From contig JAITVK010000023.1 of assembly GCA_031285845.1 (NCBI GenBank), forward strand, positions 62,001 to 126,000: a stretch of 64,000 bases of DNA. Direction: 5' to 3'. Of the stretch, positions 8,412-17,242 are shown piece after piece. The notes below the pieces were generated by a model that saw only the letters and a program-made list of their open reading frames with translations, was not told the origin of the DNA and did no database searches. Position 1 is the first letter of the stretch. Every line of letters starts with the position of its first letter. Source of the DNA: Propionibacteriaceae bacterium. GTDB taxonomy: Bacteria; Actinomycetota; Actinomycetes; Propionibacteriales; Propionibacteriaceae. The translations under genes and the position numbers were made by a program.

Positions 8412-8511
8412 TTGTGTGTTTTGTCGTGTGCTCTTGATCTAGTCGGGGAAACCTCAAAGAATGAGGTGCAGTGGGATAGCACAGTAGGCCCCACGAATGA
8501 AAGGAAACACG

Positions 8512-11500
8512 ATGGCGATACGATGGCGTAGGCTCACCACGGCCGCGACGGCGGCGTTGGCGATGACGCTGGTGATCGGTGCGCAGACGATGACAAACCT
8601 GACCGGCCTGACGCCGGCCGCGAGCGCGGCCGATCCAGTTCAGGTGGTATCCAATGACTTTGAGCAGGACTATTCACCTTTGACCGCTCGGGGTCCGGTG
8701 ACTTTGGAGTTGACTGATCAGGCGGCGGTGTCCGGGCAGTCCAGCCTGTGGGTCACCGGGCGCACAGGCAACTGGAACGGACCGGCCTTCGCCGGTGGCG
8801 GCCTGTTGGAGCCTGGCACGACGTACACGATGTCAGCTTCGGTACGACTCGACGCCAGTGTCGTCGGCTCCTCGGACATGCACTTCACGATCGAACGCAC
8901 CGACGCTGACGGCGCGACACAGTACGACTGGGCTGGGGGAGCAGTGGCGGTCACCGCTGACGGCTGGGCTCAGATCGGCGGCGACTACACCCTGCCCGAA
9001 GGCAGCAGCGCGGTCACCGTCTATATCGAGGCGGCCGACATTGGCGCCGACCATCCGTCCTTCCTGGTGGACGACTTCTCGGTGACTGGTGGACAGCCGC
9101 CTGCGGCCGACGTGACAGTGGTCTCCGAGCTGGACTTTGAGAACGGCGACTACGCTGACTGGACTCAGTCAGGCGGACCGACACTGGCCATCATCGCCTC
9201 GCCGGCCGCCGGGGACGACACCCAGGTCCTGTCGATCGCGCGCGCCCAAGACTACGAAGGCATTCAGTCTCCGACGGGCATCTTCGAGAAGGGCAAGACG
9301 TACACCTTCACGATGAAGGCCCGTCTGGCCGAAGGCACCGAGGGCACTCGTGAGGTTCGCTTCGTCGTCACCCCGGCCTACGACTGGGTGGGAAACACCA
9401 CGTTGAGCGCGGACGAGTGGACGACGGTGACCGGCGAGTGGACCGCTCCGACAGACTTAGACGCGGCCGCGGCCGGGGTCTACCTGGGCACAGCTGCTTC
9501 GAGCGACGCCGCGCCCTACACCTTGTATGTCGATGACATCACCATCACCACCCCGACCGTGACTGAAGAGGAACCGCCTGGAAAGGTGGCGTTGGAGACC
9601 GGGTTCGAGGACGGGCTCGATGGTTGGGTCGCTCGCGCTGGCGCGGAGACCACCCCGATCGTGTCGATTTCGACGACCGACGCGCACACCGGTGCGCAAT
9701 CAGCCTGTGTCACTGGGCGTCAATCCACCGGTGACGGCATTGGGTTCGACACCACCGAGACCTTGGTGGCGGGCACGACGTACAACCTGACCGCTTGGGC
9801 CCGGTTCGCGCCAGATCAGCAGAGCGACAACTTGTGGCTGTCGATCGCCAAGACGGTGGACGGCGCCACGACCTACGGAACGGTGGCGCAGTGGACTGGT
9901 GTGACCAACTCAGGGTGGTCTGAGGTCAAAGCCACGATCCCGATGGGCGACTATGACTCGTCGATGATCTATTTCGAGACGGATTACAACGGTGACAACA
10001 CTAGTGATTTCTGCGTTGACGACATCGCGGTGGCCGTGCCGTCCACGGGGATCCAAGAAGACCTCACCCCGATCAAAGACACGGTCACCTTCCCAGTCGG
10101 GATGGCGATCGACTCGCGTGAGACCACCGGCGCTGGCTCGGAACTTCTGCTGAAGCATTTCGACCAGGTCACCGCTGAGAACTCGATGAAACCCGAGGGA
10201 TGGTACGACGCGACGACTCACGAGTTCTCCATGAACCCGGAGACGAAGACTGTGCTCGACTTCTCACAGGCCAACGATCTGCGGGTCTACGGGCACAACC
10301 TCGTATGGCATTCCCAAACCCCGGCTTGGTTCTTCCAGAACGACGCCGGTGAGCAGCTGACTGACTCGGCCGCCGACCAGGAATACCTCAAGAAGCGTCT
10401 GCACGACCACATCTTCAACGTCGCGAAGTCGCTGTCTGACGAATACGGTCCGTTCGGCTCTGACACGAACCCGCTCGTCTCGTTCGACGTCGTCAACGAG
10501 GTGATCGACGATGGCGCCAGCTTCGCCGACGGCCTGCGCCGCAGCCAGTGGTACAACATCTTGGGCGAGCAGTTCATCGACTTGGCTTTCCAGTGGGCCG
10601 ATGAGGCGTTCAACCAACAGTACGCGGCCCCCGGCGCCGATCGTCCGATCACCTTGTTCATCAACGACTACAACACGGAAGTGCCCGCCAAAGCTGACCG
10701 TCTGCACGCTCTGGTCGAGCGCCTGCTCGATCGCGGTGTGCCAGTCGATGGAGTGGGGCATCAGTTCCATGCCAGCTTGGCCACGCCGGTGTCGACCTTC
10801 GACGAGGCCTTGACCTCGTTCGAGGATCTGCCCGTGGTTCAGGCGGTCACCGAGCTGGATGTGACCACGAGCACCCCCGTGACTCAAGCCAAGCTGATCG
10901 AGCAGGGGTACTACTACCGCGACGCGTTCCGCATCTTCCGCGAGCATGCCGAAGACATGTTCTCCGTGACGATCTGGGGATTGACCGACGGTCGCTCGTG
11001 GCGCGCCAGCAGTGGGGCGCCTTTGGTGTTCGACGATGACTACCAGGCCAAGTTGGCATATTACGGCATCATCGACGCCGAGTTGCCCGCTCTGGTTCAG
11101 GCGGCGAACGTCTTCCAGGCCGATGTGGAGACCAGCCTCGAAGGCATGGACAGCGATGAGTGGCTCAAGTTGCCGCTGCATGTCGTCGGAGAGGTTGCGG
11201 CCTTCCAGACGCGCTGGATGCCCGACCATCTGTCGGCCTGCATCTACGTGGAAGACCCGACTGCGGGCAGCGACGACAGCGTGACCTTCCAACTGGGTGA
11301 CACCAGCTACACCATCGGGCGCGACGGCAGCGCGGATGTGCCCGCCGTGGTCCAGCCGGTCGACGGCGGATACCTCGTGTTGGCGGAGCTGCCGCTGACC
11401 GACGCCGCCGAAGGTGACACGGTTCAGTTCGACGTCAGGATCGCCGGGGCCGCCGATGAGGTGGTCGGGTGGAACTCGCCGGGACAGACGGGCACCTTGA

Positions 11501-12306
11501 CGCTGGTCGAACCGGTCAGCTATTTGGAGGCTCCTGAGGCCGCCGAGGCCCCAGTCATCGACGGTCAGAATGACGACTCGGCTTGGGCTGACGCGGTCAC
11601 CGTCACGACAGACAAGCAGGTCGAAGGCAGTGACGGGGCCACCGCCAAGGCGTCGGTGGTGTGGAAAGACGACATTCTCTATGTCGTCATGGATGTGACC
11701 GACCCCACGATCGACCTGAGCGGATCGGATCCGTGGATCAGGGACTCGGTCGAGATCTACATCGACCGTGGCAACCAGAAGAATGGCTCGTATCTGGACA
11801 CTGACACACAGTTCCGCATCAGCGCGGACAACCAGATCAGCTATGGCACGGGCGACCAGGATCTTCAGGCCAGCCTGATCACGTCGGCCACCCACGAAAC
11901 CGATCACGGTTACATGGTGGAGGCGGCGATCGAGCTGAGCGGGCTGGGTGGCGCGGACAGCTTCCAGGGCATGGATTTCCAGGTCAACGACGCCACCAAC
12001 GGGGCGCGTACGGCCATCCACAACTGGGCCGACCCGACCAACGCCGGGTATCAGTCGAACGCTCACTGGGGTGTTGGACGTTTGGTTCCCGCCAGCGTGG
12101 TCACCCCACCGGCACCGGGAGGCGACCAGACCCCGACGGAGGATCCGACCGATCCGGCTCCGGCGGATGACAAGCCGCAGGCGAACACCGGTGGTACGAC
12201 CAGCCCGTCATCGCCCGCAGGGCTGGTGGGTCTGCTCGCCATCGCCCTGGCTGGCGTCGGGATCGCCGCTGGTCTGAAAGCCCGTCGGCAGGCGTCGTCG
12301 CGGTAG
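8512..12306 (+). CDS. Secreted multi-domain GH10 endo-1,4-beta-xylanase
   Basis: A 1264-residue exported xylan-degrading enzyme. A signal peptide (about 1-40, ending ASA) is followed by three CBM4/9-type (CBM22-like) carbohydrate-binding modules at about 44-190, 203-345 and 358-505. The GH10 catalytic domain spans about 516-855. Its acid/base is Glu663 in FDVVNEV and its nucleophile is Glu781 in AVTELDVTT. Two C-terminal CBM9-like modules follow (about 880-1010 and 1015-1195), the second with DDSAWADAV and DSVEIYIDRGN. A proline/threonine linker leads to QANTG (1223-1227), a hydrophobic segment and KARRQASSR, which has the layout of a sortase signal. I start at ATG 8512, preceded by AAAGGA, rather than ATG 8497. 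Confidence 0.93.
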   Translation: MAIRWRRLTTAATAALAMTLVIGAQTMTNLTGLTPAASAADPVQVVSNDFEQDYSPLTARGPVTLELTDQAAVSGQSSLWVTGRTGNWNGPAFAGGGLLEPGTTYTMSASVRLDASVVGSSDMHFTIERTDADGATQYDWAGGAVAVTADGWAQIGGDYTLPEGSSAVTVYIEAADIGADHPSFLVDDFSVTGGQPPAADVTVVSELDFENGDYADWTQSGGPTLAIIASPAAGDDTQVLSIARAQDYEGIQSPTGIFEKGKTYTFTMKARLAEGTEGTREVRFVVTPAYDWVGNTTLSADEWTTVTGEWTAPTDLDAAAAGVYLGTAASSDAAPYTLYVDDITITTPTVTEEEPPGKVALETGFEDGLDGWVARAGAETTPIVSISTTDAHTGAQSACVTGRQSTGDGIGFDTTETLVAGTTYNLTAWARFAPDQQSDNLWLSIAKTVDGATTYGTVAQWTGVTNSGWSEVKATIPMGDYDSSMIYFETDYNGDNTSDFCVDDIAVAVPSTGIQEDLTPIKDTVTFPVGMAIDSRETTGAGSELLLKHFDQVTAENSMKPEGWYDATTHEFSMNPETKTVLDFSQANDLRVYGHNLVWHSQTPAWFFQNDAGEQLTDSAADQEYLKKRLHDHIFNVAKSLSDEYGPFGSDTNPLVSFDVVNEVIDDGASFADGLRRSQWYNILGEQFIDLAFQWADEAFNQQYAAPGADRPITLFINDYNTEVPAKADRLHALVERLLDRGVPVDGVGHQFHASLATPVSTFDEALTSFEDLPVVQAVTELDVTTSTPVTQAKLIEQGYYYRDAFRIFREHAEDMFSVTIWGLTDGRSWRASSGAPLVFDDDYQAKLAYYGIIDAELPALVQAANVFQADVETSLEGMDSDEWLKLPLHVVGEVAAFQTRWMPDHLSACIYVEDPTAGSDDSVTFQLGDTSYTIGRDGSADVPAVVQPVDGGYLVLAELPLTDAAEGDTVQFDVRIAGAADEVVGWNSPGQTGTLTLVEPVSYLEAPEAAEAPVIDGQNDDSAWADAVTVTTDKQVEGSDGATAKASVVWKDDILYVVMDVTDPTIDLSGSDPWIRDSVEIYIDRGNQKNGSYLDTDTQFRISADNQISYGTGDQDLQASLITSATHETDHGYMVEAAIELSGLGGADSFQGMDFQVNDATNGARTAIHNWADPTNAGYQSNAHWGVGRLVPASVVTPPAPGGDQTPTEDPTDPAPADDKPQANTGGTTSPSSPAGLVGLLAIALAGVGIAAGLKARRQASSR

Positions 12307-12337
12307 ATGATGAATAAGGCCTGATCACCAGGTCGTT

Positions 12338-12374
12338 GTTGTGGGCGGTCGGACATGGTTCGGTCGCCCACAAC
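12338..12374. terminator. Strong hairpin between convergent genes
   Basis: GTTGTGGGCG and CGCCCACAAC form a ten-pair stem with a 17-base loop, 32 bases after the xylanase stop and just before the stop of the convergent membrane-protein gene. It can act as a bidirectional terminator. Confidence 0.65.
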
Positions 12375-12385
12375 GCTGTGATGAC

Positions 12386-13996
12386 TCAGGAGGTGATGCC
12401 GTCCCCAGTTCGCGGATGCGCCCACGTGAAGAGGATGTCAGCCATAAACCCCGTCGCCAGAACGCAGGCGACGCGGATTCTGATGTGACGTGGAACCTTC
12501 CTCAGCCAGGTGTCGAGCAGTGGCGCGAGGAAGTAGATCGCCGCTGTGCAGCCCAGCCCGAACACGATCAGTCCTTCCAGACACACCCGTCCTTGAATGT
12601 TGAAGAAGTATCCCTGATAAGTCCAGTACTGAAGCCCCGTGAGCTTGAGCAGCGCGGTCGCGGCGATGTACTCAATCACCCCGCAGACCAGCATTGACGT
12701 GAAGAAGGTGGCCACCGGGTTGTCCCGAATCGGTTTCAGTAGCACCAAAGCGGCCACCCCGCCGACACCGTAAATCGGGATCCATGGGCCGTACAACGTC
12801 CCACGGTTGACGAAGTGTCCGACATAAGCCAACGACGTGACTGACTCGTACACCCAGCCGATGACGCTGAAGCTGAAGAAGAGCAAGACCAGGTTGAGTG
12901 GCGAGTAGTCGCGGGCGTAGTGCAGATGATCCAGGGCGTGGGGCGTCCACGGCTTGGGATAGCTCTCGCTGTTCAGATCTCCGAACACGAAGCCGTCGGC
13001 CATCAGTCGAGCGGGGGTGGCCGGGTCGATCAGGTACGGGTCGTCGAACGCGGTCGAATCGGCGGTGTCGAGGGTCAACTGCTCCTCCCTGGCCTGGGTG
13101 TAAAGCTCACACCAGGCCAAGCTGCGGTACGGGATGGCGTAGAGGATCGTGACCAACCCAAAGGTGACCAGCCCCAGCAGATACCACTGCAGGAAAGACA
13201 GGTCGAGCAGGAAAGCCCGCCAGCGTCGACCGCGCATCATGGCTTGGCTCAAGCGCAAGGCCTGGCGCGGCGACACGTCAGGGTTCTCAGCCAGGATGAA
13301 TTCCACCATGGCGTATGAGTAGTACTTGACCGGGCCCATGACGATCGTGAGCATCCAGGCGAGCAGACGCAGATCGCGGTAGGCGACCCCCGCGGCCACA
13401 CCCATGACTCGACGGCGACGGAAGACGAACAGCAGCGAGGAGATCGAGGTCTTCGGGTAGGCGCAGGTCTCCAGGAAGAAGCGATGGCTCGACACCCGTA
13501 ACGGCACCCGAATCAGCAGCGCGACGGCCAAGGTGACCAGCCCGGCGGCCGCTGCGATCACCGACGCTGACAGCGATGGGCCGAACAGGGCGTGTCCTGC
13601 TGCCACGACCAGCGCCTTCTCGATCGACCCGGAGGCTTGAGCTCGGTGGTAGAGGCTCGAGATCACTCCGGCGTCGGAACTGCTTCCGACCGAGGTGGCT
13701 TGCTGCATGTGATCCAATCCGGCTCGCAAGGTGTCGAGGAACGCTTGACCGTCAGGAATCCGAATCAGTCGAAAACTTTCGCTGAGGATGTCGAAGGAGC
13801 CTGAGACCATGACGGAGGGACTGGCGATCGGCCAGATGAGGATGGCGGCGAGCAAGGAGACGATGGCACAAGCGCCGAAGTTGGCTGACAGTCCCTGTCG
13901 CGCCGCCAGCTTCAGCGCACGGGTCGCGGCCGTCGTCGGTCGACTGGCGACGCGAGAGATGGTGGACTGTGCCTTGGGGGGATTCTCGTGCGACAT
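12386..13996 (-). CDS. Two-domain membrane protein: DUF975 plus CmpB-like permease domain
   Basis: A 536-residue integral membrane protein. The N-terminal part (about 30-300) resembles DUF975: several membrane helices and the cytoplasmic stretch NPDVSPRQALRLSQAMMRGR. The C-terminal part (about 355-520) matches the putative ABC-transporter permease family CmpB (PF06541): FSVIGWVYESV, NRGTLYGPWIPIYGVGG and GRVCLEGLIVFGLG. In most genomes I know these domains are separate proteins, so the fusion is unusual. No ATPase gene is adjacent, and the substrate is unknown. It converges on the xylanase gene. Confidence 0.75.
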   Translation of the reverse strand: MSHENPPKAQSTISRVASRPTTAATRALKLAARQGLSANFGACAIVSLLAAILIWPIASPSVMVSGSFDILSESFRLIRIPDGQAFLDTLRAGLDHMQQATSVGSSSDAGVISSLYHRAQASGSIEKALVVAAGHALFGPSLSASVIAAAAGLVTLAVALLIRVPLRVSSHRFFLETCAYPKTSISSLLFVFRRRRVMGVAAGVAYRDLRLLAWMLTIVMGPVKYYSYAMVEFILAENPDVSPRQALRLSQAMMRGRRWRAFLLDLSFLQWYLLGLVTFGLVTILYAIPYRSLAWCELYTQAREEQLTLDTADSTAFDDPYLIDPATPARLMADGFVFGDLNSESYPKPWTPHALDHLHYARDYSPLNLVLLFFSFSVIGWVYESVTSLAYVGHFVNRGTLYGPWIPIYGVGGVAALVLLKPIRDNPVATFFTSMLVCGVIEYIAATALLKLTGLQYWTYQGYFFNIQGRVCLEGLIVFGLGCTAAIYFLAPLLDTWLRKVPRHIRIRVACVLATGFMADILFTWAHPRTGDGITS

Positions 13997-14091
13997 TTCT
14001 TCTCAGTATCCCATAGGATGACGAACAGCAGTGAGTCCTTGTTGGTCGTGGCAGGTCGACCTGGTCGGGCTCACCCAGTGAAAGGATCACC

Positions 14092-14493
14092 ATGTTTTCG
14101 CATTATTTGATGTTCAATGGCGTCTGCGCTCAGGCGCTTGAGGCGTACGCCAAGGCTTTCGGCGCGACCGTGGCCGAGAAGCGGACCTACGCCGACGTCC
14201 CGAATCCGGGGTTTGAGGTCACCGAGCAGATGAAGAGTCTGGTTCTTCATTCCCGCCTAGTGTGGGACGGCTCAGAACTGATGTGCGCCGATTCGACCGA
14301 TCCGGTGCGGACTGGTGGCAACATGTATATTTCCATGACGACTGACGACGAGGCGCTGGTCCGGCAGGCCTGGGCTGTCTTGGCCGACGGAGGCCACATC
14401 CACATGGAGTTGACTCCAACTTTCTTCGCCGCCGCGCACGGCTCGCTGCAAGACCGTTTCGGCGTCAACTGGATGTTCACCGCCAACGCCTGA
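14092..14493 (+). CDS. VOC family protein (PhnB/YjdN-like)
   Basis: A 133-residue single-domain glyoxalase/dioxygenase-fold protein. It begins MFSHYLMFNGVCAQALEAY and contains GSELMCADSTDP, and ends with GSLQDRFGVNWMF, the common C-terminal pattern of PhnB-like VOC proteins. These are dimeric and often of unknown substrate, and many lack the full metal triad of true glyoxalases. The start has AAAGGA eight bases upstream. It lies between a divergent membrane-protein gene and an MFS transporter on the same strand, 186 bases apart. Confidence 0.85.
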   Translation: MFSHYLMFNGVCAQALEAYAKAFGATVAEKRTYADVPNPGFEVTEQMKSLVLHSRLVWDGSELMCADSTDPVRTGGNMYISMTTDDEALVRQAWAVLADGGHIHMELTPTFFAAAHGSLQDRFGVNWMFTANA

Positions 14494-14679
14494 CCAATCT
14501 GAGGCTGATTCGGGACCACCACCGAGCCGTCAGGACAACAGTGGGACGGCGTTTGGCCAGTGGGTCGACGCCTGTGCCATGATGTTCGCGGTGAGCCGTG
14601 ACAGCCACACTGGCAGGCGTTGCGCGTGGTCGTCGGGCGAAACCGAGATTCCGGGGACCAAGACGACAAAGGACCAATC

Positions 14680-15990
14680 ATGGGCAATCCGCTGGTAGCG
14701 ACCGCGCGCGGTCTGAAAGGCAATCCGCGCGCCTGTGTCTACACCGAGCCCTTGTGGGGCTTGTCGATGAACTTGTGTCTGCCGTACGCCTCGGTCTACA
14801 TGCTGGCTTTGGGCGTACGAGACGTCCAGATCGGGTTCATCACCACCATCGGCATGCTGTCACAGGTGGTGTTCGGGCTGCTCGGCGGCATCTTGACCGA
14901 CAAGCTGGGGCGTCGCAAAACCACGGCGATGTTCGACATCCTCGCCTGGTGTGTTCCCAGTCTGATCTGGTTCGCCGCCTCCTTCGGTGACCCGACCTGG
15001 GCGTTTTGGGCTTTTCTTGGCGCCAGTGTCGTCAATGGATCTTTACAGGTGACCCAGAACTCGTGGGACTGTTTGATGGTCGAAGACGCTGACCGCGAAC
15101 AGATCACCGGCATCTACTCCTTGGTGATCGTCGCCGGACAGATGTCTGCCATCTTCGCCCCGATCGCGGCGGTGCTCGTGGCGCAGTACTCCCTGGTTCC
15201 CGCTGTACGTGTCCTCTACCTCAACGCGTTCATCGTCATGGCGATCAAAGTCGTGTGGCTCTACCTGTGGTCTCATGAGACCGTCACCGGCGTCGAGCGC
15301 ATGGCGAAAACCCAGGGCCAATCGGTGTTTCGTCTGTTGCTCGGGTACGGCGCGGTGGTCCGGTTGGCGCTGCGCTCGCCGGGAACGGTGTTTTCGCTCG
15401 TGATCGCGATCCTGGTGGCCGCAGTCGGCATGATCAACAACACCTTCTGGCAGGTCATCGTCTCCCTGCGCTTGCATGTGCCCGATCCTTTGCTGCCGAT
15501 CTTCGCGATGGGTCGGTCGATCTTGGCGATGGTGTTCTTGTTCACGATCGTCCCGAGGATGGTCAAGTCGACCAAAGCGACCGATCTTCGTCGTTCACTG
15601 CTGCTCGGTTTCATGATCTATGCCGCAGGACAGTCGCTGTTGGCTTTGATCGCTCCCCCCAGTGGCGGCGCCGATGTCACGACGTACGTTCTGCTGTGCG
15701 TCAGTCTGCTGTGTGACGGCTTCGGGGTCGGGATCTTGGCGATGTTGGCCGAATCTTTGGTGGCACTGCATGTCGATCAGCAGGAGCGCTCGCGGGTGAT
15801 GGCCATCCAGCGTACGACGATCATGCTCGTGGTCGCTCCATTCGGATGGATCGGCGGCTTGTTGTCGTCAGTGTCGCGCAACCTGCCCTTCATGTTGACC
15901 GCGGCGATCCTGGTCGTCGGGGTGATCGTCACGTTGGCGTACTATCGGCGCGACCGTCTTGACACTGCCCTGGTCGAAGCTCACGCCTGA
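14680..15990 (+). CDS. MFS transporter
   Basis: A 436-residue major facilitator with about 12 membrane segments. The loop GILTDKLGRRKTTAMFD between helices 2 and 3 is the MFS signature (G-x-x-x-D-x-x-G-R-R-K). The substrate cannot be inferred. I start at ATG 14680, preceded by AAAGGA, because upstream residues from 14620 are polar and not part of the family. It precedes the pst operon on the same strand, but a small hairpin and the PHO box lie between them, so the two are probably separate units. Confidence 0.85.
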   Translation: MGNPLVATARGLKGNPRACVYTEPLWGLSMNLCLPYASVYMLALGVRDVQIGFITTIGMLSQVVFGLLGGILTDKLGRRKTTAMFDILAWCVPSLIWFAASFGDPTWAFWAFLGASVVNGSLQVTQNSWDCLMVEDADREQITGIYSLVIVAGQMSAIFAPIAAVLVAQYSLVPAVRVLYLNAFIVMAIKVVWLYLWSHETVTGVERMAKTQGQSVFRLLLGYGAVVRLALRSPGTVFSLVIAILVAAVGMINNTFWQVIVSLRLHVPDPLLPIFAMGRSILAMVFLFTIVPRMVKSTKATDLRRSLLLGFMIYAAGQSLLALIAPPSGGADVTTYVLLCVSLLCDGFGVGILAMLAESLVALHVDQQERSRVMAIQRTTIMLVVAPFGWIGGLLSSVSRNLPFMLTAAILVVGVIVTLAYYRRDRLDTALVEAHA

Positions 15991-16007
15991 GTCCTCAACC
16001 ACGCTCC

Positions 16008-16023
16008 GGGCCAGTGTTGGCCC
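16008..16023. terminator. Short hairpin downstream of the MFS gene
   Basis: GGGCCA GTGT TGGCCC forms a six-pair stem 17 bases after the MFS stop, followed by TCTGTT. It directly precedes the PHO box. Confidence 0.4.
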
Positions 16024-16026
16024 TCT

Positions 16027-16048
16027 GTTCACCTGGTGTTCACCTGCC
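16027..16048 (+). promoter_or_regulatory. PHO box: two 11-bp direct repeats upstream of pstS
   Basis: GTTCACCTGGT and GTTCACCTGCC are adjacent 11-bp direct repeats, the layout of actinobacterial PHO boxes (GTTCACC-type units) bound by PhoP/RegX3-like OmpR-family regulators. A TAGCGT hexamer at 16076-16081 could be the -10 element. The site predicts induction of pstSCAB by phosphate starvation. Confidence 0.75.
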
Positions 16049-16120
16049 CATGGTCGGGCGGAAACCTGGTCTGCGTAGCGTTGCTGGTGATCGAACAGTC
16101 CATATGAAGGAGAAATCACC

Positions 16121-17233
16121 ATGAAGAAAACGACCGTGATCGCCACAGGTGTGGCGGTCATCGCGGCGCTGACCGGATGCGCCGCCAACGAGGTCGCCAC
16201 CGATCAGTCCACACCACCGCCGGCCAGCGCCTCGCACACGGCGACCCGACTGACCGGCACGATCGACGCCGGAGGTTCCTCGGCTCAGACCGCCGCCCAT
16301 GAGGCTTGGCGCGCCGGGTTCCAGGCCAGCCAGCCCGAGGTCACCGTCAACTACGATCCGACCGGGTCGGGCACTGGGCGTCAAAACTTCACCGATGGCG
16401 GGTACGTCTTGGCGGGCACCGACGAGCCGTTGGCGATCGATCACGTCGCCGGTCCGTTCGCCGCCTGCGCCCCGGGCAGCGCGTTGGTGGAGATTCCGGC
16501 GTACGTCTCGGCTATCGCCATCGGATTCAACCTCGACGGCGTCGCATCCCTCACTTTGGACGCGACCCTGATCGCGAGAATCTTCAGCGGCGAGATCACC
16601 CGATGGAACGATCCCGCCATCGTCGCCGCCAACCCGCAGGTGGGTTTGCCCGACCTCGGCATCACCGCGATCCACCGCTCCGACAAGTCGGGCACGACCC
16701 ACAACTTCACCGACTATCTGGCTCAGGCGGCCGGGTCGGCCTGGCCGTACCCTGTCGCTCAGACCTGGCCTAGTCAGTTGAGCGGTGAAGCCGCCGAGAA
16801 GACTCAGGGAGTACGCCAAGCGATCATCGCCACCCCGGGAGCCATCGGCTACCTCGACGCCTCGCAGGCCCAGGGCATGGGTTCGGTCGTCGTGGGCGCA
16901 GGCGAAAAAGCAGTGGCGCATTCGGCTCAAGCCGCCGCCGCTGCCGTTGGCGCGTCACCACTGGAGCAAGGCCGATCCACCACCGATGTGGTCGTCGCCC
17001 TGAATCGTACGCTGACCGATGGCCAGTCGTACCCGATCGTGCTGGTCAGCTACCTGGTGGCCTGCGGAACCTACGCCGATCCTGACGTCGGCCAGTTGGT
17101 GAAGTCCTACCTCGGCCACGTGGTCTCCGAGGCGGGTCAGCAGGAGGCGGCCAAGCACGCCGGGTCCTCGCCGATCACCGCCGACCCGACACTGTCCGGG
17201 TTGGTCGCCAAGGCTGTGGCCGGGATCCACTGA
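16121..17233 (+). CDS. pstS: Phosphate ABC transporter substrate-binding lipoprotein PstS
   Basis: The external high-affinity phosphate receptor of the Pst importer (370 aa). A lipoprotein signal peptide ends at Cys20 (AALTGC). The mature domain has the PstS phosphate-contact regions TIDAGGSSAQT, DPTGSGTGRQNF, GTDEPL and HRSDKSGTTHNFTDYL. A strong AAGGAG site precedes the ATG. It is the first gene of pstSCAB under the PHO box, and delivers phosphate to the PstC/PstA channel. Confidence 0.96.
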   Translation: MKKTTVIATGVAVIAALTGCAANEVATDQSTPPPASASHTATRLTGTIDAGGSSAQTAAHEAWRAGFQASQPEVTVNYDPTGSGTGRQNFTDGGYVLAGTDEPLAIDHVAGPFAACAPGSALVEIPAYVSAIAIGFNLDGVASLTLDATLIARIFSGEITRWNDPAIVAANPQVGLPDLGITAIHRSDKSGTTHNFTDYLAQAAGSAWPYPVAQTWPSQLSGEAAEKTQGVRQAIIATPGAIGYLDASQAQGMGSVVVGAGEKAVAHSAQAAAAAVGASPLEQGRSTTDVVVALNRTLTDGQSYPIVLVSYLVACGTYADPDVGQLVKSYLGHVVSEAGQQEAAKHAGSSPITADPTLSGLVAKAVAGIH

Positions 17234-17242
17234 GGCCCACCG

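Noticed and set aside
10264..12066. A 600-residue open frame on the minus strand across the xylanase gene
   Set aside because: It mirrors the high-GC codon pattern of the real gene, has an Arg/Gly/Val/Asp-rich composition and matches no family. The xylanase domains on the plus strand are unmistakable.
16040..16930. A 296-residue minus-strand frame over pstS
   Set aside because: It overlaps pstS entirely, lacks a start signal and has a composition typical of antisense frames.
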